From Micromonospora sp. WMMD1128 (GTDB taxonomy: Bacteria; Actinomycetota; Actinomycetes; Mycobacteriales; Micromonosporaceae), in the NCBI RefSeq assembly GCF_027497235.1, contig NZ_CP114902.1:4552001-4616000 (forward strand): a DNA stretch of 64,000 nt, given 5' to 3'. Positions 48,037-58,064 of this stretch are shown here, piece after piece. The notes below the pieces were generated by a model that was not told where the DNA came from, did not search any database, and was given only the letters and a program-made list of their open reading frames with translations. Position 1 is the stretch's first letter. Every line of letters starts with the position of its first letter. A program made the position numbers and the translations under genes.

Positions 48037-49626
48037 GTGACCCGCTTCCCCGCCCGGCCCCGCCGGATCCGGCCCGCGCTGGCCGCGTTCGTCGCGGCGG
48101 TGGTGCTCACCGCCGGCTGCACGCTGCCGGCGTTCGCCCCGCGCGCCGAGAGCGAGGTCGAGGCGGCCCCACCGGGCACCGCGCCCACCTGGCGGGACTG
48201 CCCGGAGGTGCCCGGCGAGCTGGTCGGCCGGGGCGCGTCCGGCATGCGCTACGAGTGCGCCCGGATCGCCGTGCCGCGCAACTGGGGCGGCGGGGCGGCC
48301 ACCGGCTCGACCGCCGGTCCGGGCACCGGCGAGACGTTCGAGATCGCGCTGATCCGGATCCGGTCGGCCACCCAGCGCGACCGGATCGGGTCGCTCGTGG
48401 TCAACCCGGGCGGCCCCGGCGCCTCCGGCGTGGACACCGCGGTCTACCTCTCCTTCGGTCCGGCGTTCGGCGGCCTGCCGACGGCGGTCACCGACCGGTT
48501 CGACATCGTCGGCTTCGACCCACGCGGGGTGGCCCGGTCCAGCCCGGTCAAGTGCATCCCCGACGCCGACCTGGACGCCAGCTTCGGCTACGACCCCGAC
48601 CCGGAGAGCCAGGCGTCCTTCGACGGTTTCGTCGACCTCAACCGGCGCATCGGGCAGCGCTGCGGCGAAAAGTACGGCGACCAGCTCTCGCTCTACAGCA
48701 CCGCGCAGGCCGCCCGGGACATGGACGCGGTGCGCGCGGCGGTCGGCGACGACAAGCTGACCTACCTGGGTTACTCCTACGGCACGTTGCTCGGCGCCAC
48801 CTACGCGCAGCTCTATCCGCAGCGGGTGCGGGCGCTTGTCCTCGACGGCGCGGTCGACCCGCGACAGCAGCTCATCGCCGGTTCGGAGAGCCAGGCCAAG
48901 GGCTTCGAGCGGGCGTTCGACAACTTCTCCCGGTGGTGCGCGGCGAACGCCGGCCGCTGCCCGCTCGCGCCGGACGCTCGCGGGGCGGTCACCGCCGCGA
49001 TCGACAAGGCCAACGCCTCCCCGGTACGCGGCGCGGACGGTCGGGAGGCCACCGCCGGCTGGGTGTTCTACGCGGTGATCTCCTCGCTCTACACCGAGCC
49101 GGGCTGGCAGGAGCTGGCCCAGGCGATCGACGACCTCCAGGGCGGCGATCCGGCGGGGGTGTTCAAGCTCGCCGACGCGTACGCGGGCCGCGCGGACGAC
49201 GGGCACTACTCCAACCTGTTCGACGCCAACCTGGCGGTCAACTGCGCCGACGAGACCGAGAAGCCGACCCGGGAGCAGGTCCGGTCGTTGCAGTCGCAGT
49301 GGCGGCAGAAATACCCGCTGTTCGGCCCGGCGCTGGCGGTGGGGATGCTCGGCTGCGTGGAGTGGCCGGGTGGGCGGGATCCCTATCCGACCGGGCGGGC
49401 GGACGGCGCGCCGCCGATCCTGGTGGTGGGCACCACCGGCGACCCGGCCACGCCCTACGAGCAGACCGCCGCGCTGGCCTCGATGCTCGGGGTGGGGAGG
49501 GTGCTCACCTGGGAGGGCGAGGGACACACCGCCTACCCGCAGACCCGGTGCGTGACCGCGGCCGTCGACGCGTACCTGATCTCGCTCACCGTCCCCCGGG
49601 AGGGGCAGCGCTGCCCCGCCCGGTGA
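48037..49626 (+). CDS. Secreted lipoprotein alpha/beta-hydrolase, tripeptidyl peptidase type
   Basis: 529 residues. Lipobox VVLTAGC anchors it outside. The alpha/beta-hydrolase core has VVNPGGPGASG (oxyanion region), nucleophile in GYSYGTLLG, Asp in TTGDPATPYE and His in GEGHTAYP. This is the SlpD/TAP family of mycelial peptidases, which release N-terminal tri- or dipeptides. Start GTG 48037 with GGAGG 8 nt upstream, rather than ATG 48022. Confidence 0.88.
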   Translation: MTRFPARPRRIRPALAAFVAAVVLTAGCTLPAFAPRAESEVEAAPPGTAPTWRDCPEVPGELVGRGASGMRYECARIAVPRNWGGGAATGSTAGPGTGETFEIALIRIRSATQRDRIGSLVVNPGGPGASGVDTAVYLSFGPAFGGLPTAVTDRFDIVGFDPRGVARSSPVKCIPDADLDASFGYDPDPESQASFDGFVDLNRRIGQRCGEKYGDQLSLYSTAQAARDMDAVRAAVGDDKLTYLGYSYGTLLGATYAQLYPQRVRALVLDGAVDPRQQLIAGSESQAKGFERAFDNFSRWCAANAGRCPLAPDARGAVTAAIDKANASPVRGADGREATAGWVFYAVISSLYTEPGWQELAQAIDDLQGGDPAGVFKLADAYAGRADDGHYSNLFDANLAVNCADETEKPTREQVRSLQSQWRQKYPLFGPALAVGMLGCVEWPGGRDPYPTGRADGAPPILVVGTTGDPATPYEQTAALASMLGVGRVLTWEGEGHTAYPQTRCVTAAVDAYLISLTVPREGQRCPAR

Positions 49627-49756
49627 CGGCGGCGTCCAGCCGGTCCCGCATCTCGATCACCTTGACCACGCCGGCGGTGCCCGGGGACCATCCACTGGTG
49701 GTGGGCGCTACGGAGCTGGCTGGACGGCTGCTGAACGTCCGTGCCAAGCTGCCCGC

Positions 49757-50209
49757 GTGACCGATGTGATCTTCCGGGAGGCGGTCCGGGCCGACCTGCC
49801 CGCTGTGCTCGCGCTGCTCGCCGACGACGTGTTGGGCCGCACCCGCGACCTTCCTGAGGTCGACGCCGCGTACGAGCGGGCGTTCGCCGACCTCGACGCC
49901 GACCCGCGCAACCACCTGATCGTCGCCGACGATGGCGGTGAGCTGGTCGGCTGCCTGCAAATCACGTACATCCCCGGGTTGGGCCGGCACGGCGCGGAGC
50001 GTTCGCTGATCGAGGCCGTGCGGGTCCGCTCGGACCGGCGCGGACGCGGGCTGGGCCGGGCGATGATGCGCTGGGCGATCGACCGGGCGCGCGAGCGCGG
50101 CTGCGCGCTGGTGCAGCTCACCACCGACAAGCGGCGCGTCGACGCGCACCGCTTCTACGTTGACCTCGGGTTCGTGCCCAGCCACGAGGGCATGAAGCTG
50201 GCGCTGTAG
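49757..50209 (+). CDS. GNAT family N-acetyltransferase
   Basis: 150 residues with complete GNAT motifs: FREAVRADLPAVLALLADD at the start, IEAVRVRSDRRGRGLGRAMM for acetyl-CoA and VDAHRFYVDLGFVPSHEGMK. GTG start after a 130-nt gap in which I see no other gene. Substrate not inferable. Confidence 0.85.
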   Translation: MTDVIFREAVRADLPAVLALLADDVLGRTRDLPEVDAAYERAFADLDADPRNHLIVADDGGELVGCLQITYIPGLGRHGAERSLIEAVRVRSDRRGRGLGRAMMRWAIDRARERGCALVQLTTDKRRVDAHRFYVDLGFVPSHEGMKLAL

Positions 50210-50220
50210 GACGCGCCGGC

Positions 50221-50934
50221 TCAGTCGGTCACCAACTGCCCGTCGCGCAGGACCAGGGTGCGGTCGGCCAGCTCGATCAGCGCCGGGTCGTGCGTCGCCA
50301 CGAGCGCGGTCATCCCCCGGGCGTGCACCACGGCGCGGAGCAGATCCATGATCGACCGTCCGGTCTCGGAGTCGAGCTGCCCGGTCGGCTCGTCGGCGAT
50401 GAGCAGGTCCGGCTCGTTCGCCAGCGCCCGGGCCACCGCCACCCGCTGCTGCTGCCCGCCGGACAGCTCGTACGGGCGCTGCGCCGCGTGCGCGCCCAGC
50501 CCGACCAGCTCCAGCAGCACCGCCACCCGCTGCTCCCGTTCCGCCGCCGGCACCTTGGCCAGCCGCAACGGCACCCCCACGTTCTCCGCCGCGGACAGGA
50601 TCGGCACCAGGCCGAAGGTCTGGAAGACGAAACCGACGGTGCCCCGCCGCAACGACAGCAGCTCCCGCTCCCCCGCCGCCGTCACGTCGTGCCCGGCCAC
50701 CCGGATCAGCCCGCTGTCCGGCCGGTCCAGGCCGCCGACCAGGTTCAGCAGCGTGGTCTTGCCGGCGCCGGAGCGGCCCCGGACCGCGACCAGCTCACCG
50801 CGCCCGGCGGTGAACGAGACGTCCCGTACGGCGTGCACGGCGTGCTCCCCCCGGCCGAAGGTGCGGCTCACCCCCTCGACCCGAACCACCTTCTCGACGG
50901 TGGTCGCCGGCAGCACCGCGGCCTGGTCGCTCAT
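50221..50934 (-). CDS. ABC transporter ATPase (MacB/LolD type)
   Basis: 237 residues. Walker A GRSGAGKTT, signature LSGGQQQRVAVARAL, Walker B LLIADEPTGQLD, and H-loop ATHDP are all present. This type works with FtsX-like mechanotransmission permeases. It is the last of four overlapping genes (ATGA with the upstream ATPase gene), so the operon has two ATPases and two permeases. Confidence 0.92.
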   Translation of the reverse strand: MSDQAAVLPATTVEKVVRVEGVSRTFGRGEHAVHAVRDVSFTAGRGELVAVRGRSGAGKTTLLNLVGGLDRPDSGLIRVAGHDVTAAGERELLSLRRGTVGFVFQTFGLVPILSAAENVGVPLRLAKVPAAEREQRVAVLLELVGLGAHAAQRPYELSGGQQQRVAVARALANEPDLLIADEPTGQLDSETGRSIMDLLRAVVHARGMTALVATHDPALIELADRTLVLRDGQLVTD

Positions 50935-51917
50935 CGCTCACTCTCCTCGGCGTGCGCCCGGTCGCCGGGGCGCACCTCGACGTGGTCGGGTTCCAGGTTG
51001 AGCCGGACCCGGTCGCGCAGGGACAACGCCTCCACGAACGGCGCCGGCAACTGCATCCGGCCGGTGCGGTCGAGCACCGCGTACTCCTCGCTCACCATCT
51101 CGGTGCCGCCGTCGGCGGTGACCCGGGCGGTGCGCCGTACCTCGGAGGCGGTCCGGCCGTCGCGGATCGCGACGGTCCGGCGGACCTGACCGGCCACGGC
51201 GTGGTCGTGGGTGACCACCACGATGGTCACCCCCAGTTCGGCGTTGATGGTGCGCAGCGCCGCGAAGACCTCCGCGCCGGTCGCCTCGTCCAGCTCACCC
51301 GTCGGCTCGTCGGCGAAAAGGATCTCCGGGTCGTTGGCCACCGCCACCGCCACCGCACACCGCTGCTGCTCGCCGCCGCTCATCTGGCCCGGCCGCCGGT
51401 CCGCGCAGTAGCCGACCCCGACCAGGTCGAGCAGGCGGCGGGCCCGCTCCCGCCGGTCCCGCCGGCCGCCGTGCCGCCCGGCCAGCTTCATCGGCAGCTC
51501 GACGTTCTCCAGCGCGGTCAGGTACGGCAACAGGTTGCGGCCGGTCTGCTGCCAGATGAACCCGACCATCTCCCGCCGATAGGCCAGGCGTTTCCGGTTC
51601 GACAGGGCCAGCAGGTCGTAGTCGGCCACCCGGGCGATACCGGCGGTCGGGGTGTCCAGCCCGGACAGGATGTTGAGCAGGGTGGACTTGCCGGAGCCGG
51701 AGGCGCCCACGATCGCGACCAGCTCACCCCGGTCGATCACCAGGTCCAGGCCCTGGAGGGCGACCACCTCGACGCCCTCGGTCTTGAAGATGCGCACCAG
51801 CCCGTCGCAGACGATGTGCCCGCGCAGCCGGTCCCGCCCGCCGGCCCGTTCGGCGGCACGCTCGGCCGCGCGCTGGTGCAGGGCGGCCAGGTCCGGTGCG
51901 GAAGCGGTCGCGGTCAT
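50931..51917 (-). CDS. ABC transporter ATPase with AbrB-like C-terminal domain
   Basis: 328 residues. The ATPase domain (about 35-260) has Walker A GASGSGKST, signature MSGGEQQRCAVAV and Walker B LFADEPTGELD. The extra C-terminal ~55 residues, EEYAVLDRTGRMQLPAPFVE then ALSLRDRVRLNLEPDHVEVR, read like a SpoVT/AbrB swapped-hairpin domain. That is odd for an ABC ATPase and could serve as a dimerisation element. It overlaps the upstream permease stop by 1 nt. Confidence 0.88.
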   Translation of the reverse strand: MTATASAPDLAALHQRAAERAAERAGGRDRLRGHIVCDGLVRIFKTEGVEVVALQGLDLVIDRGELVAIVGASGSGKSTLLNILSGLDTPTAGIARVADYDLLALSNRKRLAYRREMVGFIWQQTGRNLLPYLTALENVELPMKLAGRHGGRRDRRERARRLLDLVGVGYCADRRPGQMSGGEQQRCAVAVAVANDPEILFADEPTGELDEATGAEVFAALRTINAELGVTIVVVTHDHAVAGQVRRTVAIRDGRTASEVRRTARVTADGGTEMVSEEYAVLDRTGRMQLPAPFVEALSLRDRVRLNLEPDHVEVRPGDRAHAEESER

Positions 51918-54664
51918 CAGCTCTCCTCTCCGAGCCGCAGCACCTCACCGAGGCGCATCCGGCGGTTGTTCACGGCCTCCACGGTCAGCGCGAAGCCGAG
52001 GGCCAGCAGGGCCAGGGCCGACACCCCGGCCACCAGGCCGGGCTCGAAACGGGGACGCACGCTCACCCCGCCGGTGAACGCGGGCAGGCCGAGCACCGGG
52101 GTGAGCAGCAGCGGCAGCAGCGCGCCGACCACCGCGCCGGTGAGCACCGCCACCAGCACCAGCGGCGTCAGTTCGACGAGCAGCATCCCGCGCCACTGCC
52201 GGCGGGACAGGCCCATGGTGCGCAGCCGGGAGAGCACCTGCCCGCGGGACCGGGCGCCGGCGAGCACCGCGAACGCCAGCCCGAGCAGGCCCAACACCGC
52301 GCCGCCGCCGGCACCGAGCGCGAAGCCGAACACCAGCAGCCCGTTCACGCCGCTGCCGCCCAGCTCGGCCCGGACCGCGGCCCGGGTGGTCACCTCCGGC
52401 GCGCGCGCCTTGTCCGCGGTGGCGACCGCGCCGATCCGCAGGTAACGGCGCTGCCCGTCGATCGCCACCCGGTTCACCTCGGCCGGGTCCACGGTGGGCC
52501 CGGCCAGCACGAAACCGTTTGGCGCGAGCGGGTGCAGGGCGTCCGCCGGAAGCGCCGGCCAGGGCAGCACCACGAACCGGCTGACGTCGGCGTCGACGAG
52601 CGGGAACCCGTCGACGGTGGCGGCGGCCCGCACCGGCAACCGGTTGCCCTGCACGTCCAGCCAGGCGGGACGCCGCCCCTGCGCGTCCGCAAGCCCGGCC
52701 TCGGCCAGTTCCCCGGCGACCGCCGGGGACACCAGCGCCGGCAGCGGGGCGCTGCCGTCACCGCCGGCGCGCAGCAGGTCCGGCACCCGCACCGGTACGC
52801 CGGCGCGGCGGGCCACCTCGGCGAAACGCTCACCGTCGACGAGCAGCACCCGCAGTTCCCGGAGCGGAGCGGGACGGCCGGCCCGGTCGGCGTACGGCCG
52901 CTCGGCCGGGACGGTCAGCAGCGGCGCCACCGCGCGGACGCCGGGAAGCGCGGCCAACTGCGCGGCGGTGTCCGGCGCGAACCGCTCGCCGCCGATCAGG
53001 ACGTCCCCGGGCACGGCGTCGACGGCGGCGGTGTCCCGGCCGGTCTCGATGCCGGTCGCCACCACCCCGCAGAACGCGGCGGTGGCGACCGCCAGCACCA
53101 CCACGACGAGCGGGCCGGTGCTGGCCGCCCGGCCGGCGCGGGCCGCGCCGAGAAACGCGACGCTGCCGCGCGCCCGGGCCGCGGCCCGGCTGAGCAGCCG
53201 CAACGGCCACGGGTACGCGCGCAGCGCCAGCAACGCCGCGGCCACCGCCAGCAGCACCGGCACCGACACCAGCAGCGGGTCCACCGATCCCGGGGTGAGC
53301 CCGCGCCGGCGCAGCAGGAACGCGCCGAGCAGGGCGACCGCGAGCACCGCCACCTCGACGGTCAGCCGGACCGCCGGGGACCGGCCGCCGAGATCGGACC
53401 GCTCGCTGCCCCGGTGGCCGGCGGCGAGCGCCGCCAGCGGCGGAAGTGCGGTGGCGAGCAACGCGGCCAGCAACACCCACCTCGGCGACGTGCCGGTGCC
53501 GGGCAGCAGGCCGCCGAGCAGCCAGCCGATCCCGGCCGCGGCCGGCAGCACAAGCGCCGACTCGGCCAGGCCCCGACGCAGCAGGTCACCTGTCGAGGCG
53601 CCCCGGGCCCGGATCAGGTGGAACTCGGCGCGCCGGCGACGCGCGGCCAGCCGGGCGGCCAGCAGGGACAGCCCGGCCAGCGTGGCGAGCAGCCCGGCGG
53701 CGATGACGGCGAGCAGCGTACGGGCGGCGGCGAGCGCGGCGGCGAAGCGGCGCAGCGCGATGTCCACGCCCTGGTTCAGCCGGACCGAGGCGGGGCGGAC
53801 CCGCTCCAGCCCGTCGAGACCCGCGATCAGCGCGTCGAGCCGGCCGGGGGCGAGCCGGTCCGGGGCGATGCGGTACCGCCAGGCGAAGCTCACCGGCCAG
53901 CCGACGGCCGCGGCGGCGTCGACCCCGGCGTCGGCGGTGTAGCCGACCGCCACGTACGGCTTGCCGTCGCCCTCGGGCGGGGTGAGCCGCAGCATCGGCG
54001 GCAGCCCGTCCCAGGCCCCGTCCTTCGGGTCGTTCGCCCGCCACACCCCGACCAGCTCGACCGGGCGGGACATCAGCACGTCACCGTTCGGGCTGTTCGG
54101 TTGCAGCAGCGACAGGCGGAACCGGTCGCCGGGTGCGACGCCCAGGCTCGTGGCCACGGTGTCGGCGAGCGCCACCTCGATCGCGCCGGTTTCGGTGACG
54201 CCGCGTTCCGGCCACCGCCCGCCGCTGAGGGTGGCCGCCTCGCGCAGCCCGTTCCCGGTACGCAGGACCAGGTCGATCAGCCCCTTGTCGCTGGCGAGCG
54301 TCGGGCCGCGCAGCCGACCCGACGCGGTGTTCGCCACCCACCAGCGCTCCCCGATCGTCTCCCGCACCGCGCCCGGCATCCCGTGCTCGATCGCCGCGAG
54401 CTGGGCGGCCTGGCCGGCGACGACCGGCTGGCGGGTCGGCGGGAACGTGGCCGGCCCGGTGTCGTACGTGAGGTCGCGCAGCGCCACCGGCTGGTTGGCG
54501 ACGTGCTCGCGCAACCCCTGGCCGGTGAGCCGGTCGGCGGTCCGCGGCACCCCGGTGATCAGCAGGGCGGTCACCACGGTCAGGACGGCGAGCAGCAGGA
54601 ACTGCCCCCCGTACGCCCGGACCCGGCCCGCGGCACCTGGCAGGCTCACGGCTACGGGACTCAT
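51917..54664 (-). CDS. FtsX-family ABC permease 1
   Basis: 915 residues. One N-terminal membrane helix (about 20-40) is followed by a large extracellular MacB_PCD-like domain, FtsX helices near 320-400 and internal clusters, and a final FtsX domain with four helices (to about 905). LIRARGAST and SRLRTMGLSRRQWRGMLLVE are cytoplasmic coupling segments typical of the family. The ATG overlaps the upstream permease stop by 4 nt. A very long open frame extends upstream but is a shadow of the other permease. Confidence 0.88.
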   Translation of the reverse strand: MSPVAVSLPGAAGRVRAYGGQFLLLAVLTVVTALLITGVPRTADRLTGQGLREHVANQPVALRDLTYDTGPATFPPTRQPVVAGQAAQLAAIEHGMPGAVRETIGERWWVANTASGRLRGPTLASDKGLIDLVLRTGNGLREAATLSGGRWPERGVTETGAIEVALADTVATSLGVAPGDRFRLSLLQPNSPNGDVLMSRPVELVGVWRANDPKDGAWDGLPPMLRLTPPEGDGKPYVAVGYTADAGVDAAAAVGWPVSFAWRYRIAPDRLAPGRLDALIAGLDGLERVRPASVRLNQGVDIALRRFAAALAAARTLLAVIAAGLLATLAGLSLLAARLAARRRRAEFHLIRARGASTGDLLRRGLAESALVLPAAAGIGWLLGGLLPGTGTSPRWVLLAALLATALPPLAALAAGHRGSERSDLGGRSPAVRLTVEVAVLAVALLGAFLLRRRGLTPGSVDPLLVSVPVLLAVAAALLALRAYPWPLRLLSRAAARARGSVAFLGAARAGRAASTGPLVVVVLAVATAAFCGVVATGIETGRDTAAVDAVPGDVLIGGERFAPDTAAQLAALPGVRAVAPLLTVPAERPYADRAGRPAPLRELRVLLVDGERFAEVARRAGVPVRVPDLLRAGGDGSAPLPALVSPAVAGELAEAGLADAQGRRPAWLDVQGNRLPVRAAATVDGFPLVDADVSRFVVLPWPALPADALHPLAPNGFVLAGPTVDPAEVNRVAIDGQRRYLRIGAVATADKARAPEVTTRAAVRAELGGSGVNGLLVFGFALGAGGGAVLGLLGLAFAVLAGARSRGQVLSRLRTMGLSRRQWRGMLLVELTPLVLVAVLTGAVVGALLPLLLTPVLGLPAFTGGVSVRPRFEPGLVAGVSALALLALGFALTVEAVNNRRMRLGEVLRLGEES

Positions 54665-57600
54665 AGGGCTCCTCCGATCCGGAGCTGCGCGGCGGCGATC
54701 CGCTGGCGGATCCCGGTGGTGATGACGGCGGCGAAGGCCAGCGCGGCGAGCAGCAGCCCGGCGGCGGTCAGCCCGATCGGCGCCCAGGGCACGACGAAGA
54801 CCGCCTCCGGCACCGGCCGGCCGGCAGCCGGGGTGAGGATCACCAGCGGCACCATGGTCGCCGCGACCACGGCACCGATCGCCAGCCCCACAGCGACCCC
54901 GATGGCGGCCAGGAACGTCTGCTCGGCCAGGTAGGCGCGGGCCAGCAGCCGACTGGTCGCGCCGAGCGTGGTGAACACCGCGAACTCGCTGAGCCGGCGG
55001 CGGGTGGTGGCCCAGACGTCCACCGCCAGGCCGACCAGGGCGAGCAGCACCGAACCGAGTGCGGCGGCGAGCAGCCCGGTGCGGGCGCCCCGCCAGTACG
55101 GGTCCCGGGCCGCCTCCTGCGCCACCTGTCGCCGGTCGTGCAGGGTGGTGCCGTCGAGCGCGGCGAGCGTCGAGGCCGCGGCGGCGTGACCGCCGGGCCC
55201 GGCCCGCAGCCACCACTCGGCCACCGGCCGGACACCGCCGCGCCGTTGGAGCATCTGGTCGGTGGCGGCCGGCAGGTCGAGGAGCACCCCGTCGCCGGCG
55301 GTGCCGGGAACCGCGGCGACCTTGCCCACCACCGTGACCTCGAGCGTCACCTCGGCCAGCGTCAGCTTCAGGGTGTCGCCGGTGCCCACGCTCAACGCGG
55401 TCGCCACACCCGGTGTGACGAGCACCGGCACCGGTGGGTCGTCGCCCCGGGGCACCACGGCGAACCGGGTCGGTGGTGTCGTCGCGTACACGAGCATCCC
55501 CTCCGGCACGACGAACGTCCGGGTGGCGTCCACGCTGGTCGGGGTGGTCCGGGCGGTGCCGCGCGGACCGTTCGCCGGGTCGATCACCCGCCACGCGCCG
55601 TCCACCGGGAGCGGCAGCGTGGCGCCACCGGCGTCGGTGAGGCGCAGCCCGTCCAGGCGCAGCCGGTACGCGGAGCCGAGCACGTCCCCGCCGTCGGCCT
55701 CGAAGCCGACAAGCCGCAGCGGTACGCCGCCGGCGTCCGGTAGCGCGACGGAGAAACGCACCGGCCGGCCGTCGCCGCCGGCCTCGGCCAGCCGCAGCCG
55801 CCAGGCGGCGCCGGCGTCGGTGGTGAACAGGGCGGTCACGGTCACCGTCGGCGGCCCGAATTCGGTGTCGACCGGGGTGCGGACGGTCCCGGCCAGGGTC
55901 CGAGCCCCGGCGGGCAGGACGCCGCCGGCGGGCGCGCCCCGCCCGCCGACCAGCCGGTCCAGCAGCGCCGCGGTGGACGCACCGCCGTCGGCGTCGTCGA
56001 GGCGGATCATCCCGCGCGCGGCGGCGGCGTCCAGGGCGATCGCGGTGGCCGGCAGAGCCTCCCGGCCGAGGCGGATGTCGTCCCGCCAGGCCGGCAGCGC
56101 CCGGTCCACCCCGGGAACGGCGGCCAGCCCGGCGGCCCGGTCGTCGGGGGCGGTGCCGTCCCGCTCGGTCAGCCGCAGGTCGGTGCCGACGGTGTGCCAG
56201 GCCTGGTCGCGCTGCGACCGCTCCCAGGAGGCCACGAGCGACCAGGCCAGGGTGCTGCCGCCGACGGCGAGCGCGAGCAGCAGCACCGGCCCGGCGTGCG
56301 GGCGGCGGCCGGCCTGCCACATGCCGAACATGGTGGCGTTCCACGGCCGCCGGTCGACGAAGCGTTCGGCGAGCCGGGTGGTCGGTGGCAGCAGCCGCAG
56401 CGCGATCACGGCCCCGGCCAGTACGCCGATCGTGGGCGCGGCGGCGAGCAGCGGGTCGATGCCGAGGCTGCCGTTCGCGCCGGCCAGCGGTGAGGAGTAC
56501 TGCCGCAGCTGGGTCCAGGCGAGCACGGCAAGCGCCACCAGCACCAGGTCGACGCTTGCCCGCTGCACGGCCGCGCCCCGGGTGGGCCGGGAGCGGGCTG
56601 CCAGGTCCGCGACGTAGGTGCCGGCCCGGCGCAGGGCCGGCAGCACCATGGCGAGCAGGCAGCCGACGGCGGCGCCGACCGCGACCGACCAGACCCGGAC
56701 GACATCGCCGTCGGTGAGCCCCAGGTCCGCGCCGAGATACCGGACCGCCTGCCCGGTCAGCGCGGGGGCGAGCAGCACGGCCGGCGCCACCACGAGCGTC
56801 GCCTCGCGTACGGCGAGCCCGGCGAGTTGGCCACGCGCGGCGCCCCGGGCCCGCAGCAGCGCGGTCTGCGCCCGCCGGTCCTCGTTGAGCAACGCGGCCA
56901 CGAGCACCAGCGCGTACCCGCCGAGCACCACGATCAGCAGCAGCGGGGTGAGCAGGGCGGACCGGCCCACCAGGTCGGCCCGGCCGAGCCGGTCGACAAG
57001 CAGGTCCAGGTGGCTGACCTGCTGCGCGGAGGACCCCAGGCCGGTGGCCTCGGGCAGCCGGCCGGTGACGTCGGCGAGCGCGGCGGTGACGTCGGACAGC
57101 CGGGCCGGCTCGACCCGGACCAGGTCCGGGGCGACGAGCCAGGCCGCCGACACGGACCCCGGGAAGGTACGCGCGAAGTCGGCCGGGTCCAGCGCGAACG
57201 GCCCGTACGAGTTGCTCGCCGCGTCGCCCTGGCTGTCGCCGACGCCGGGGGCCAGCCGCCAGTAGGCGTCGGACGGGTCCCGGGGCCGCCAGAGGCCGGC
57301 GACCGTCACCGAGCCGGCGCGTTCCGCCGCCCGGTCGAACAGCGGCACCCGCTCCCCGACCGTCAGGCCGAGCCGCGCGGCGACCTTCTCCGGGACGGTG
57401 ACCTGGAGCGGGGTGGCGCCCGGTGTCGGCCACGTGCCGGCGGTCAGCTCGGCGCGCGCCGGCAGGTCGTCCAGGACGGCGAGGTTGGCGAACATCGGGT
57501 CGTCGTCGGCGCGGGCGGCGCCCACGTCACCGGTAAGCTCCCGCCCGGTGCCGTAGCGGGCGGAGGCGACGGTGACGGGAGCCCCGCCCAGTCCGTCGGC

Positions 57601-57846
57601 GAACTGCGCCCGGACCGCCCGGTCCCGCTCGGCGAACGCGGTGGCGTCGGCGCCGCCGGAGCCGCTGACCAGCAGGCTGCGCTCCTCCGCCGGGGCGGCG
57701 TCGAGCACCGCGCGGGCGCCTGCCTCGACCGCCCGCCGGTTGTAGTCGGAGAGCCCGGTGACCAGCCCGACCGCGACGAGGGCCGCGACCGCGGCGGCGA
57801 GCAGCAGCCCACGGGCCTCGACCGCCCGCCTCCACACCAGCTTCAT
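54661..57846 (-). CDS. FtsX-family ABC permease 2
   Basis: 1061 residues, first gene of the four-gene operon. There is an N-terminal helix (about 12-32), an extracellular domain, ten or so membrane helices in two FtsX sets, and cytoplasmic coupling ALLRARGAARGQLAGLAVRE and FTTLGATSRLLARAYLAEQ. Such exporters act on peptides, lipids or cell-wall enzymes. The start ATG 57846 has GGGAGGG at 7 nt. Substrate unknown. Confidence 0.88.
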   Translation of the reverse strand: MKLVWRRAVEARGLLLAAAVAALVAVGLVTGLSDYNRRAVEAGARAVLDAAPAEERSLLVSGSGGADATAFAERDRAVRAQFADGLGGAPVTVASARYGTGRELTGDVGAARADDDPMFANLAVLDDLPARAELTAGTWPTPGATPLQVTVPEKVAARLGLTVGERVPLFDRAAERAGSVTVAGLWRPRDPSDAYWRLAPGVGDSQGDAASNSYGPFALDPADFARTFPGSVSAAWLVAPDLVRVEPARLSDVTAALADVTGRLPEATGLGSSAQQVSHLDLLVDRLGRADLVGRSALLTPLLLIVVLGGYALVLVAALLNEDRRAQTALLRARGAARGQLAGLAVREATLVVAPAVLLAPALTGQAVRYLGADLGLTDGDVVRVWSVAVGAAVGCLLAMVLPALRRAGTYVADLAARSRPTRGAAVQRASVDLVLVALAVLAWTQLRQYSSPLAGANGSLGIDPLLAAAPTIGVLAGAVIALRLLPPTTRLAERFVDRRPWNATMFGMWQAGRRPHAGPVLLLALAVGGSTLAWSLVASWERSQRDQAWHTVGTDLRLTERDGTAPDDRAAGLAAVPGVDRALPAWRDDIRLGREALPATAIALDAAAARGMIRLDDADGGASTAALLDRLVGGRGAPAGGVLPAGARTLAGTVRTPVDTEFGPPTVTVTALFTTDAGAAWRLRLAEAGGDGRPVRFSVALPDAGGVPLRLVGFEADGGDVLGSAYRLRLDGLRLTDAGGATLPLPVDGAWRVIDPANGPRGTARTTPTSVDATRTFVVPEGMLVYATTPPTRFAVVPRGDDPPVPVLVTPGVATALSVGTGDTLKLTLAEVTLEVTVVGKVAAVPGTAGDGVLLDLPAATDQMLQRRGGVRPVAEWWLRAGPGGHAAAASTLAALDGTTLHDRRQVAQEAARDPYWRGARTGLLAAALGSVLLALVGLAVDVWATTRRRLSEFAVFTTLGATSRLLARAYLAEQTFLAAIGVAVGLAIGAVVAATMVPLVILTPAAGRPVPEAVFVVPWAPIGLTAAGLLLAALAFAAVITTGIRQRIAAAQLRIGGAL

Positions 57847-58064
57847 CCGACGTCCCTCCCTGGCCCGGGTGGGCCGACGACCAGAAAGACCCGCCACCCC
57901 CACGAAAAGGTTCGCGCCCGTTACATGATCGTTACGCGCCCACACCGCCGGCGTCGGTTCCCGTCTCGTCCCGCCTCAGCCGAGCCGGGTCAGGGCCCGC
58001 TACCCGGGGCCGGGCCGGCCGGCACGGGGTTTCGAGGCCCGAGGGCCCGGGCAGACAGGACGCG

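Noticed and set aside
51917..57433. 1838-codon open frame on the minus strand
   Set aside because: Only its downstream half is a protein (permease 1); the upstream half is an out-of-frame shadow of permease 2 with Arg/Gly-rich composition.
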